From positions 1-20,998 of the forward strand of contig DDED01000213.1 in assembly GCA_002336035.1 (NCBI GenBank): DNA of 20,998 nt. The letters run 5' to 3'. The translations under genes and the position numbers were made by a program. This DNA is from Cellvibrionales bacterium UBA1963. Lineage in GTDB: Bacteria; Pseudomonadota; Gammaproteobacteria; Pseudomonadales; UBA7434. Positions 8,046 through 15,387 of this stretch are shown here, piece by piece. Within the stretch, counting starts at the first letter, position 1. Every line of letters begins with the position of its first letter. The notes under the pieces are model-generated. The model saw only the letters and a program-made list of their open reading frames with translations. It was not told where the DNA came from and searched no databases.

Positions 8046-8894
8046 GTGCGAATCGATCAATTCATTTATGAAAGCAGTCAATTAATCGAGACGGCTATAG
8101 CCAGTGACAGTGCCCGCTTAGATGCCGAATTATTGCTGGCGAAAGTCTTAAACACGTCACGTAGTTATTTTTATGCGCACCCTGAATATGTTCTTAATGC
8201 TAAACAATTGGCTGCACTGCACGATCTGCTCGAACTGCGCTGCCTAGGTCATCCAATTGCTTATATATTGGGTCAGAAAGAGTTTTGGTCACTAGATTTA
8301 ACAGTTAATAATGGTGTACTAATACCCCGACCTGAAACTGAAACCTTAGTTGAGTTTGCATTGCAGTTAAATTTACCTACTGATGCGAGCGTTGTTGACT
8401 TAGGCACTGGAAGCGGCGCTATCGCCTTGGCGTTGGCCAGCGAAAAAAAGTCTTGGCAAATAGTAGCCGTAGAATTTAATAATGCTGCCTTAACGGTTGC
8501 TAAGAATAATATTGAAACTGTGGCCACTAAACATTTTTCAGCACTGCAATTAATTCAGGCGAACTGGCTTTCTGCGTTTGCCGAGCAGAGCTTTGATCTG
8601 GTTATTGCAAATCCACCCTATATTGATATCCATGATCCCCATCTTCAACAAGGGGACGTTCGTTTTGAGCCCAAAACGGCATTAGTCAGTAATGAGCAGG
8701 GTTTGGCTGATATAAAATGCATTGTTCGTCATGCGACTTACTGCTTACGAGCGGGTGGGTATCTTATGATTGAGCATGGCTGCGACCAATCAGAACAGAC
8801 CAAAGACCTATTAACCAATAATAATTTTGTTGACGTTAACGGCCATCGTGATTTGTCGAATAATTTTCGTTTTGTCAGTGCAATGAAAAAGTAG
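8046..8894 (+). CDS. prmC: Release factor glutamine N5-methyltransferase
   Basis: It transfers a methyl group from SAM to the GGQ glutamine of RF1 and RF2. The N-terminal helical substrate-binding domain runs to about residue 80 and contains the usual 'GHPIAYILGQKEFW' and 'VLIPRPETETLVE' stretches. SAM motif I is 'VVDLGTGSGAIALAL' (116-130). The catalytic NPPY tetrapeptide is at 189-192 ('LVIANPPYID'). The acidic residue after motif I is Glu (VAVEFNN) where Asp is more common, a conservative change. The start is GTG at 8046. It follows prfA on the same strand, as expected for its substrate, and converges with the receiver gene 66 nt away without a visible terminator. Confidence 0.96.
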   Translation: MRIDQFIYESSQLIETAIASDSARLDAELLLAKVLNTSRSYFYAHPEYVLNAKQLAALHDLLELRCLGHPIAYILGQKEFWSLDLTVNNGVLIPRPETETLVEFALQLNLPTDASVVDLGTGSGAIALALASEKKSWQIVAVEFNNAALTVAKNNIETVATKHFSALQLIQANWLSAFAEQSFDLVIANPPYIDIHDPHLQQGDVRFEPKTALVSNEQGLADIKCIVRHATYCLRAGGYLMIEHGCDQSEQTKDLLTNNNFVDVNGHRDLSNNFRFVSAMKK

Positions 8895-8960
8895 CGGTGA
8901 AAGGGGTGAAGTCTGAGCGAGTATTTTTATTAACAAGCGGTTTATAACAAACGTAACAGA

Positions 8961-9392
8961 TTAATGAATACTGGCAATGTCATTGACGAATCGATCAACG
9001 GTTGCCACTAATTCAGCAAGGTTAAAGGGCGCGATAAACACTGCATTAGCCCCGCTTTGAGAAGCCATTAAGGTGATGTTATCGGCTGTTAAGTTAACGG
9101 TTTCGAGTGAGTTTTTATTCATAACCGCAATAATATGCAAGCCCCGATATTGTTCTCGGAGCTCTTCAATTAATGAAAGTCCATCCATATCATTTAGCAT
9201 TAGGTCAACAATGACTACCTGGCATTGATGGGCAATAGCAAGGCACTTTGAGGCGTTTTTAGAGCTCTGTAAGTCGTAGTCAGATGCATCTAGCACTGAT
9301 CTAAGAATGTGCCGTAATTCATGATTATTGGATGCTAAGGCGAGATTGATTTGGCTTTTGTTTACAAGGGTTTTTTCAGTTGGAGTATTCAT
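8961..9392 (-). CDS. Single-domain receiver protein with degenerate phosphorylation pocket
   Basis: This 143-aa protein is one CheY-like receiver fold with no output domain. The likely phosphoacceptor is D63 in 'VVIVDLMLNDMDGLSLIEEL'. The rest of the pocket is altered. The usual acidic pair is Asn-Asn (N22, N23 in 'LALASNNHELR'), the Thr/Ser after beta-4 is Met (M91 in 'IIAVMNKN'), and the invariant Lys before the cis-Pro is Ala (A121 in 'FIAPFN'). Phosphorylation in the usual way is therefore doubtful. The start ATG at 9392 has AAGGG about 8 nt upstream; a longer frame to 9440 would need TTG. It lies 49 nt downstream of the kinase-like gene and is probably co-transcribed with it. The family fold is clear; the cellular role is unknown. 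Confidence 0.85.
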   Translation of the reverse strand: MNTPTEKTLVNKSQINLALASNNHELRHILRSVLDASDYDLQSSKNASKCLAIAHQCQVVIVDLMLNDMDGLSLIEELREQYRGLHIIAVMNKNSLETVNLTADNITLMASQSGANAVFIAPFNLAELVATVDRFVNDIASIH

Positions 9393-9441
9393 GGATTGGC
9401 CCTTTGTTATGAGGGCATATTCTAGGGTTAAATGACCCAAT

Positions 9442-12018
9442 CTACAAGCTTGACAAGCTACTTACTTCATCATTTGAAGGGTTTTTTGTGGTTGATTTTT
9501 CATCATTGCTTGAGCCGTCACTGATTCGCTTAAATAGTAGCTGTAAGCTTACTGCGTTTGATTGTGATTCTAGTGTGATGTGGCCATGGTTATCATGAGT
9601 TAAGTTAATGACGTTTTGATTATTGCTCGAATTAATCGGTTGATTATTCGCTGCTGCAAGTATTTTCTTTAGGTTGGCCTGATCTATGTTGTCGCTCGGC
9701 GTAGTGACTGATAAGACAAGGTATTCACCGTTTAAGTCGCTGTTACAGCTGGCGCAATTCTTATGTTCAAATCGTTGATTAGTTAATGCTAATAATATTT
9801 CACCAGTATCTGAAGCAACGTTATTATTTGTGGCATTATCACGGGCGCTGACCAATAATTGCATCACTAAGCGTTGAAACTGCACAGATGAAACGATGGC
9901 TCGACCTTGACTTTTTTCTATATCGGTATGAAATTTTAATGACGCGGGCAAGGTGGGCTGCAACATCTGTACCATATCTCTGACCAATGGCTTAAGTTCT
10001 ACAGCGACTGATTGTTGTTGCGAATTTTTTTCTGACGACGCTTCTAACACTAACGATAAAGCTTTTTCACTAGCATTAACAATCTGATTTAAATAATCGA
10101 TAACACGTTGCTCACGGCCAGGATTTTTTTGAGCAACAACCATTTCTGTGTAGCTTATTATATTTTTTATAATGGCCTTGAAATCTTGGCCAATTGCGCC
10201 GCTCGGTTCGGCAATAGAATGTATCGTATTTTCTTCGCGGGTTATTTTATTTAACGTGTCTGTCGAGGGTGTCTGCGTTGATATAACTGGATCTTTAAGT
10301 GTAAAGCCAAAAGATGCAATCGATTCAACTTTGTTTGAGCTATGACCTTTGATAGCAAATTTATGCCAATGTATGTTGATCGTTTGACCATTAACTGTGT
10401 CGCTATAGGTGAATTGAGCCTCGCCGCCAGCGGTGAATAATTGACTGTCATGTTGAATAATTTTTTCGAGCGTTAAACCAGAAAAGATATCTTCATCACC
10501 GCGACCAGCGATGACTTCTGCACGAACATTAAAGACCTCACAAAAAGTTCGATTCACGCGTTGATAACGCCCTTCGCAATCTTTTTGACAAAAAATGACT
10601 GGTGCGTCGTTAATAGTATCAGTCAACGTGTCATGATTTTTCAGCAGTTCTTGGTAGGCTTGGCGTGCTGCGGTTGCATCAAAAGCGGCCCAGACAACTT
10701 GTCTAGATATTCCTAGATCACCACGCATTTTAGTAATAAACGTATCGAACCACCGCGTACCGTTTGGCGTTGCATAGGCAATCGTCTGTTGATGGGCTTT
10801 GCCAGTATTCAGTGTTTTGTTGATGGCATCGACATAATTATCGAATGAATCAATGCCAAATAATTCATTGAGTGTTTGCCCCTCTTGCGCTTCAGGGAAA
10901 TAATGAGTGCTCGAGCGATCACTGTTAATTGTTTTAACAATATGGCCATGGTGGTCGAGTATAAGGCACATCATAGGCAATGATTCAGCAATGTGCTGCC
11001 ACTCTCTTTCTACCATCTCGGTGTTGATAGTTGGACTGATATTATCAAAGCCAGAACGTGCTGAACTGTTATCAGGTGATGCCGTTGATTTTATATCACC
11101 GCGCATTCGAATTTGACTGCTAATGCCGATCACACGGCCTTGGCCGTTTTCTTTAATCTGTATTTCTGAAATATGAATAGGGTAAACGTGTCCGGTAGTG
11201 GATTTTATTGTGCAATGTATTTCTTGGCTGATGGCTAAAAAACTTTTAGCGCGGTTTAGCATAGTGTCAAATTGTTTGGCACCGTCTTCATCCAGCAACG
11301 CCAACCATTCATCTATAGTAAGAATAGCGTCAGGTTCTTCAGCAATGAGTGTGCTTTCATTCTGGCTGAGATGAATTCGATGGCTTTCTAGGTCTATGCT
11401 GAGTAAGTGAAGTTGTTCGCCTGCGGTATTGACTGCAGTGCTAGCGTGCACAGATTTGGTTGATGAATGCATTTCCGGTTCTAAATTTATGGTTTGATTA
11501 ACTGTCGCATGGGGGGCAGAATCAGGAGCATTATCGGGCTCATTCAGCACTTTATCGCTGTTCAGTTTTGCGGATCTAATGTTAATGGTTCGATCATTGA
11601 ATGGGGTAAAATAACGGCTTAACCGTTTTAATGAGATTTCAGAACTCAATAAGAAATCTTGGACGCCCAATGCTGCACAATGGGCCAATTGACTCAGATC
11701 ATCGCTGAGACACTGCTCATCTAACACGAGGACGATAGGCGCCAGTAAATCGCCTTGGTTAAGTTCTATCAATGTTTCTAGTGCGTCAACAAATTTTCCT
11801 TGTCCGCAATGGCGATCGACTAAAATTAATTCTGCTGATGAGGCGAGATGAGCGCGAGAAAAGTGAGAATTGATGACAGTCAGGTCGATACGGGTTGCGG
11901 TATAAAGCGCAAAAATATGCTCAATTAATGCGATGGTGCGGGCATCATCACAGAGCAGTGCTACGTGATGAGTTTCACTACCAGTGCTTTTATGCCGTGC
12001 TTGAGCGATTGAGGCCAT
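9442..12018 (-). CDS. Multi-PAS, histidine-kinase-like protein lacking catalytic residues (pseudokinase)
   Basis: This 858-aa protein is predicted cytosolic, with no membrane segment. Residues 17-135 form a divergent receiver ('VALLCDDART', D68 in 'LILVDRHC', no conserved Lys). PAS-like domains follow at about 200-305, 338-450 ('AESLPMMCLILDHHGHIV') and 456-575 ('VIFCQKDCEGRYQRVNRTF'). Residues 605-660 align with the AHDFNN-type dimerisation domain, but the His is Gln: 'SGAIGQDFKAIIKNIISYTE' (Q611). In the ATPase-like part (675-830) the N-box reads 'LLVSARDNA' (S724 for Asn), the DxGxG box reads 'VTTPSDNI', and the GTGLGL box and ATP lid are absent. A Cys pair (C755, C758) remains. The Ser/Asn-rich tail is low complexity. 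Kinase activity is unlikely; the signalling role is inferred. Confidence 0.85.
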   Translation of the reverse strand: MASIAQARHKSTGSETHHVALLCDDARTIALIEHIFALYTATRIDLTVINSHFSRAHLASSAELILVDRHCGQGKFVDALETLIELNQGDLLAPIVLVLDEQCLSDDLSQLAHCAALGVQDFLLSSEISLKRLSRYFTPFNDRTINIRSAKLNSDKVLNEPDNAPDSAPHATVNQTINLEPEMHSSTKSVHASTAVNTAGEQLHLLSIDLESHRIHLSQNESTLIAEEPDAILTIDEWLALLDEDGAKQFDTMLNRAKSFLAISQEIHCTIKSTTGHVYPIHISEIQIKENGQGRVIGISSQIRMRGDIKSTASPDNSSARSGFDNISPTINTEMVEREWQHIAESLPMMCLILDHHGHIVKTINSDRSSTHYFPEAQEGQTLNELFGIDSFDNYVDAINKTLNTGKAHQQTIAYATPNGTRWFDTFITKMRGDLGISRQVVWAAFDATAARQAYQELLKNHDTLTDTINDAPVIFCQKDCEGRYQRVNRTFCEVFNVRAEVIAGRGDEDIFSGLTLEKIIQHDSQLFTAGGEAQFTYSDTVNGQTINIHWHKFAIKGHSSNKVESIASFGFTLKDPVISTQTPSTDTLNKITREENTIHSIAEPSGAIGQDFKAIIKNIISYTEMVVAQKNPGREQRVIDYLNQIVNASEKALSLVLEASSEKNSQQQSVAVELKPLVRDMVQMLQPTLPASLKFHTDIEKSQGRAIVSSVQFQRLVMQLLVSARDNATNNNVASDTGEILLALTNQRFEHKNCASCNSDLNGEYLVLSVTTPSDNIDQANLKKILAAANNQPINSSNNQNVINLTHDNHGHITLESQSNAVSLQLLFKRISDGSSNDEKSTTKNPSNDEVSSLSSL

Positions 12019-12058
12019 AATAACGAGCTGCTACCAATAAAATGCCATAGAAATGAAC

Positions 12059-12097
12059 AATAGGCCTATTCTAGCGGTTTTGTATGCGAATTGACCA
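12059..12097 (-). promoter_or_regulatory. Candidate promoter and palindrome upstream of the pseudokinase gene
   Basis: On the minus strand TGGTCA (12097-12092), an 18-nt spacer and TAGAAT (12073-12068) make a plausible sigma70 promoter, with transcription starting about 40 nt before the ATG. A perfect 12-bp palindrome, AATAGGCCTATT (12059-12070), overlaps the end of the -10 and the predicted start site, a position suited to an operator. The gene-free stretch 12019-12344 otherwise holds only the rhlB promoter candidate. Confidence 0.35.
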
Positions 12098-12290
12098 CCC
12101 TGAACAGACTGTTTTATCAATAATGTAGAAAATTTATGGATATCTCCTCTAAAAAATCGCATTTCAAGCTTGCCGCGTCGATTTAATGGCTTGTTTGGTG
12201 AAGAAGGGGTCTTTTTAGTTTAAACGGTTGAATAAATTGTCAATTGTAAGCCATTTGATGGATTCTTTAGGGCATAGGGACAATATCGCA

Positions 12291-12296
12291 TACAAT
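12291..12296 (+). promoter_or_regulatory. Candidate -10 of the rhlB promoter
   Basis: TACAAT (5 of 6 to consensus) lies about 48 nt upstream of the rhlB ATG within the small inverted repeat CGCATacaATGCG. The -35 region at proper spacing is weak (TTAGGG-like), so an activator or extended contacts may be needed, or this is not the true promoter. Confidence 0.35.
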
Positions 12297-12344
12297 GCGC
12301 GCCGTAGACAGCCAATAAAGGGTCATTAGACGCCGCGAAGTTTA

Positions 12345-13754
12345 ATGGTTTCTGACCCCAAAACATGCCGGCCGAGGAAGAAAATTTTGTTCAGAAAGTG
12401 GTTTGATAAAAAAGATACAGCCTCGCCAACGGGCGTCAATCAGCCGTCAGTTGAAAAGCGTCGAGACGTGGATGCAGCCGACACCGATACTTCTGGTGCT
12501 AAAACACGATCCCCTAAGCCATCGGGTGCTGGGCGAGACAAGAAAACGGTGAAGCCGCAGTGGTCGTTAGAGCAGTTTCAGGTGCCTGAAAAAGACGGTC
12601 TGTCACGCTTTCATGATTTGGATTTGCCACTTTCGATTATGCATGCAATTGCCGATTTAGGCTTTGAGTATTGCTCGCCTATTCAACAAACTGCTTTGCC
12701 TTATACGCTTGATGGCTATGATGCGATCGGTAAGGCACAAACGGGCACCGGAAAAACAGCCGCATTTCTTTTGACAGCCTTAAATGATTTATTAAATAAT
12801 CCGATCCAAGATGAACGGTATATGGCTGAGCCTCGCGTCTTAGTGATTGCACCGACCCGCGAGTTGGTCATGCAAATTGCTAAAGATGCTGAAGATTTAT
12901 CAAAACATACCGATATCAATGTTGAAATGTTGATTGGTGGGGTTGATTATGCCGGTCAATTGAAAAGAATACAGTCACGTATTGTGGATATTGTGGTTGC
13001 TACACCTGGCCGATTAATTGATTTCATGACACGCAATGACCTCAAATTAGATCAGATTGACATTTTAGTGATTGATGAAGCCGATCGTATGCTTGATATG
13101 GGCTTTATCCCACAAGTTAGACGAATTGTTAGGGCCTGCCCAGCCAAACAGAATCGTCAAACGTTACTGTTCAGTGCTACTTTTACTGACGACGTGATGC
13201 GCTTGACCGAGCAATGGACTATTGACCCCGTTAAGATTGAGATGGAGCCAGATAGAGTGGCGGCTGATACGGTGACTCAAAAAGTTTATATGATGGCCGC
13301 CGAGGAAAAATTCAGTGTATTGAAGAATATTTTACTGTCGGATGAGGTGACTAGCGCTATTGTATTTGCCAATCGTCGTGACCAAACTCGATGGTTATAT
13401 GAGCGACTCGGAAAGACTGCAGTGACATGTGGCATGCTATCAGGTGAAGTGGCTCAACAAAAAAGAACGTCGACATTGAAGCGATTCAAAGAGGGTAAAA
13501 TAAAAGTATTGGTAGCAACGGATGTCGCAGGCCGAGGTATTCATGTCAATGGCATCAGTCACGTTATTAACTATAACTTACCAGAAGACCCTGAGGATTA
13601 TGTGCATCGTATTGGTCGCACCGGAAGAGCCGGTGAAACAGGCACTTCCATCAGTTTAGCCTGCGAAGATGATGCATTTATGCTACTCGATATAGAGGCC
13701 ACTCTTGGGCAAAAGCTCGACTGTGAACAGCCACCCTCCAGCTACATAGACTAA
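12345..13754 (+). CDS. rhlB: DEAD-box ATP-dependent RNA helicase, RhlB type
   Basis: This is a cytoplasmic RNA-unwinding helicase. RhlB relatives work in RNA decay and structured-RNA remodelling. Motifs in order: Q motif with 'SPIQQTALP' (111-119), Walker A 'AQTGTGKT' (131-138), 'PTREL' (170-174), 'TPGR' (220-223), 'DEAD' (244-247), 'SAT' (277-279), then 'VLVATDVAGRGIHVNGISHV' and 'YVHRIGRTGRAG'. The core closely follows the Pseudomonas RhlB pattern ('ERYMAEPRVLVIAPTREL', 'MLDMGFIPQVRRI'). An 85-residue charged, low-complexity N-terminus precedes the core. The protein ends soon after the core (QPPSSYID), without the Arg-rich tail of E. coli RhlB. A TTG at 12387, with GAGGAAG nine or so bases upstream, is an alternative start. 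Confidence 0.88.
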   Translation: MVSDPKTCRPRKKILFRKWFDKKDTASPTGVNQPSVEKRRDVDAADTDTSGAKTRSPKPSGAGRDKKTVKPQWSLEQFQVPEKDGLSRFHDLDLPLSIMHAIADLGFEYCSPIQQTALPYTLDGYDAIGKAQTGTGKTAAFLLTALNDLLNNPIQDERYMAEPRVLVIAPTRELVMQIAKDAEDLSKHTDINVEMLIGGVDYAGQLKRIQSRIVDIVVATPGRLIDFMTRNDLKLDQIDILVIDEADRMLDMGFIPQVRRIVRACPAKQNRQTLLFSATFTDDVMRLTEQWTIDPVKIEMEPDRVAADTVTQKVYMMAAEEKFSVLKNILLSDEVTSAIVFANRRDQTRWLYERLGKTAVTCGMLSGEVAQQKRTSTLKRFKEGKIKVLVATDVAGRGIHVNGISHVINYNLPEDPEDYVHRIGRTGRAGETGTSISLACEDDAFMLLDIEATLGQKLDCEQPPSSYID

Positions 13755-13772
13755 ATGATTCGCTGTGTCAGA

Positions 13773-14243
13773 TTAGCCGCTAATTTGGCTTTGTAAGTAG
13801 TTTTCAATGCCAACGGCACTGATTAATGTCAATTGAGTTTCTATCCAATCCACATGCTCCTCTTCCGATTCAAGGATACTTTGCAGTAAGTCACGACTCA
13901 CGAAGTCCGAAATACTTTCACAATAAATAATAGCTTCCCTTAGGTCGGGAATCGCGATCATCTCGAGTTTTAAATCACAAGTCAGCATGTCTTGGGTATG
14001 CTCGCCAATCATCAACTGCCCCAGTTTTTGAAGATTGGGTAAGCCTTCTAAAAATAAAATGCGCTCAATTAATTGGTCGGCATGTTTCATTTCATCAATT
14101 GATTCATGGTACTCATAATCTGCCAATTGTTTAAACCCCCAATCTTTATACATACGTGAATGCAAGAAGTATTGGTTAATGGCAACTAGCTCATTCGCTA
14201 GAATCTGATTGAGATGTGAAATGACGTTGGCATCGCCTTGCAT
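13773..14243 (-). CDS. bfr: Bacterioferritin
   Basis: It assembles into a 24-subunit haem-containing iron-storage shell that oxidises Fe(II) and stores ferric mineral. The 156-aa protein starts MQGDANVISHLNQILANEL. All ferroxidase ligands are at the E. coli positions: E18, E51, H54, E94, E127 and H130. The haem ligand M52 is present in 'SIDEMKHAD'. The ATG at 14243 has an AAGGAG Shine-Dalgarno; the longer frame from 14261 would read through that site. It is downstream of bfd on the same strand but has its own near-consensus promoter. It converges with rhlB, the two stop codons being only 18 nt apart. Confidence 0.97.
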   Translation of the reverse strand: MQGDANVISHLNQILANELVAINQYFLHSRMYKDWGFKQLADYEYHESIDEMKHADQLIERILFLEGLPNLQKLGQLMIGEHTQDMLTCDLKLEMIAIPDLREAIIYCESISDFVSRDLLQSILESEEEHVDWIETQLTLISAVGIENYLQSQISG

Positions 14244-14275
14244 GAAATTCTCCTTGATCAATGGAATAACAAGGA

Positions 14276-14304
14276 ATTTTCCGTAAAAACGGGGCGCATG
14301 TCAA
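14276..14304 (-). promoter_or_regulatory. Near-consensus sigma70 promoter for bfr
   Basis: On the minus strand a perfect TTGACA (14304-14299) is separated by exactly 17 nt from GAAAAT (14281-14276, 4 of 6). This would start transcription about 25-30 nt before the bfr ATG, just upstream of its AAGGAG site. The strong -35 suggests bfr can be expressed independently of the Fur-box-controlled bfd promoter. Confidence 0.55.
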
Positions 14305-14371
14305 GATAAGTTATTGATTTTAAAGGAATTAATGAGAATAAGAATGTCTTTCAATATGATAATTGTTTTGT

Positions 14372-14575
14372 TTAAGCAGCATAAAAGAGCTCGTTAAGAC
14401 ACGGTGCTTTTTCAGCAGCGGCTTCTTGCAACATACCGTTGGCAACCTCAAGGCAGCAGCCGCAATTGGTACCCAGCGAGAGGGTTTGCTGCAGTTCACG
14501 CAAGCTGTTAGCGCCATTGTGAATAGCCTGATCAATCTCACTCTCAGTGATTCGGTTGCAAAGACAAATATACAT
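14372..14575 (-). CDS. bfd: Bacterioferritin-associated ferredoxin
   Basis: This small 2Fe-2S protein docks on bacterioferritin and passes electrons to its haem so that stored iron is reduced and released. The 67-aa translation begins MYICLCNRITESEIDQAI. The cluster ligands C4, C6, C38 and C41 are at the E. coli Bfd spacing; an extra C40 lies in 'NCGCC'. An in-frame ATG at 14617 exists, but it lies upstream of the predicted transcription start and has no Shine-Dalgarno. Start 14575 therefore fits both homology and the promoter. Bfr follows on the same strand, giving a functional pair. Confidence 0.94.
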   Translation of the reverse strand: MYICLCNRITESEIDQAIHNGANSLRELQQTLSLGTNCGCCLEVANGMLQEAAAEKAPCLNELFYAA

Positions 14576-14615
14576 AGCGTCGCCAGATACCCTCAAATAA
14601 TCAATTATCGCAGGC

Positions 14616-14645
14616 ATTGTACACTATGAACGCTAATCATTACCA
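14616..14645 (-). promoter_or_regulatory. bfd promoter with overlapping Fur box
   Basis: On the minus strand TGGTAATGATTAGCG (14645-14631) matches 12 of 15 positions of the Fur 7-1-7 consensus TGATAATGATTATCA. The -10 TACAAT (14621-14616) lies just downstream, and the Fur site covers the -35/spacer (TTGGTA with 19 nt spacing), the classic position for iron-dependent repression. A second, weaker inverted repeat (GATAATTGATTAT, 14609-14597) sits at the predicted transcription start. Bfd is Fur-repressed in E. coli and Pseudomonas, which agrees. Confidence 0.6.
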
Positions 14646-14715
14646 ATTACAAGTGGGTTTTATTTTCAGCAGCTATCAGTTCTTATTTGCGGCATAGAAT
14701 CGGTAATTATATGAA

Positions 14716-15387
14716 TCACTTGGCGCGTTTTTCGGGAGTAGGTGGCGGCCAGCCACCTAAAGATTTCCAGCGATTGACCATGAAACAGAATAAATCAGCT
14801 GTTTTTTGTGTGTCATAGCGTGCACTGTGCGCGTCGTTATTATCGAAGGCAATGCCAGCGTGGAAGCAGGCTTTAGCAAGCACTGTTTGTCCTAAGGTTA
14901 AGCCTGCTAACGACGCCGTATCAAAGCTAGAAAAAGGGTGAAATGGACTGCGTTTAATGCCGCAGCGATCTATGGCCGCGTTAAGGAACGCTTGATCAAA
15001 CGCGGCATTATGGGCAACAATAATGGCCCGTTTACAGTTCATGGCTTTCATTTCTCTGCGAATGTGACCAAATAAGTCGCTGAGTACGTCGTCTTCTAAT
15101 TGAGAGGGCCGCAGTGGGTGGTCGGGTTTAATGCCGGTAAACTCGAGCGCAGCGGGGTCAATATTAGACCCTTCAAAGGGTTTAACATGATAGTTGTAGG
15201 TCTCGCTAGGGAAAACCTCACCGGTTTCATCCATCTGAATGATGGTTGCGGCAATTTCTAACATGGCATCAGTGCGGGCATTAAAACCGCCCGTTTCAAT
15301 ATCAATGACAACGGGTAAATAGCCTCGAAAACGGTTTTCCATTAAATGAACGGCATTGCTTTGAGTCGTATTCGTTTCATCACTCAT
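14716..15387 (-). CDS. rnt: Ribonuclease T (DEDDh 3'-5' exoribonuclease)
   Basis: RNase T trims 3' ends of tRNAs (including CCA turnover), 5S and 23S rRNA. The ExoI motif 'VVIDIETGGFNARTDAMLEIA' supplies D29 and E31. ExoII is 'AHNAAFDQAFLNAA', and ExoIII is 'AHSARYDTQKTADLF' with the His and Asp of DEDDh. Length is normal at 223 aa. The ATG at 15387 overlaps the pyrC stop by four bases (ATGA) and gives an N-terminus starting MSDETN, like Pseudomonas RNase T. An ATG at 15405 would add six residues. It is probably translated by coupling from pyrC. The 140 nt between it and bfd hold the bfd promoter. Confidence 0.95.
   Translation of the reverse strand: MSDETNTTQSNAVHLMENRFRGYLPVVIDIETGGFNARTDAMLEIAATIIQMDETGEVFPSETYNYHVKPFEGSNIDPAALEFTGIKPDHPLRPSQLEDDVLSDLFGHIRREMKAMNCKRAIIVAHNAAFDQAFLNAAIDRCGIKRSPFHPFSSFDTASLAGLTLGQTVLAKACFHAGIAFDNNDAHSARYDTQKTADLFCFMVNRWKSLGGWPPPTPEKRAK

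Noticed and set aside
9393..9440. N-terminal extension of the receiver gene
   Set aside because: It would need a TTG start; the ATG at 9392 has a good Shine-Dalgarno and leaves a normal receiver domain.
14235..14255. TTGATCAA near the bfr start as an FNR/Anr site
   Set aside because: The half sites lack the 4-nt spacer of an FNR box and the sequence lies beside the Shine-Dalgarno, downstream of the promoter.
14331..14348. Second Fur-like AT-rich motif upstream of the bfr promoter
   Set aside because: Only about 9 of 15 positions fit the 7-1-7 consensus, little above expectation in AT-rich DNA; the bfd site is far better.
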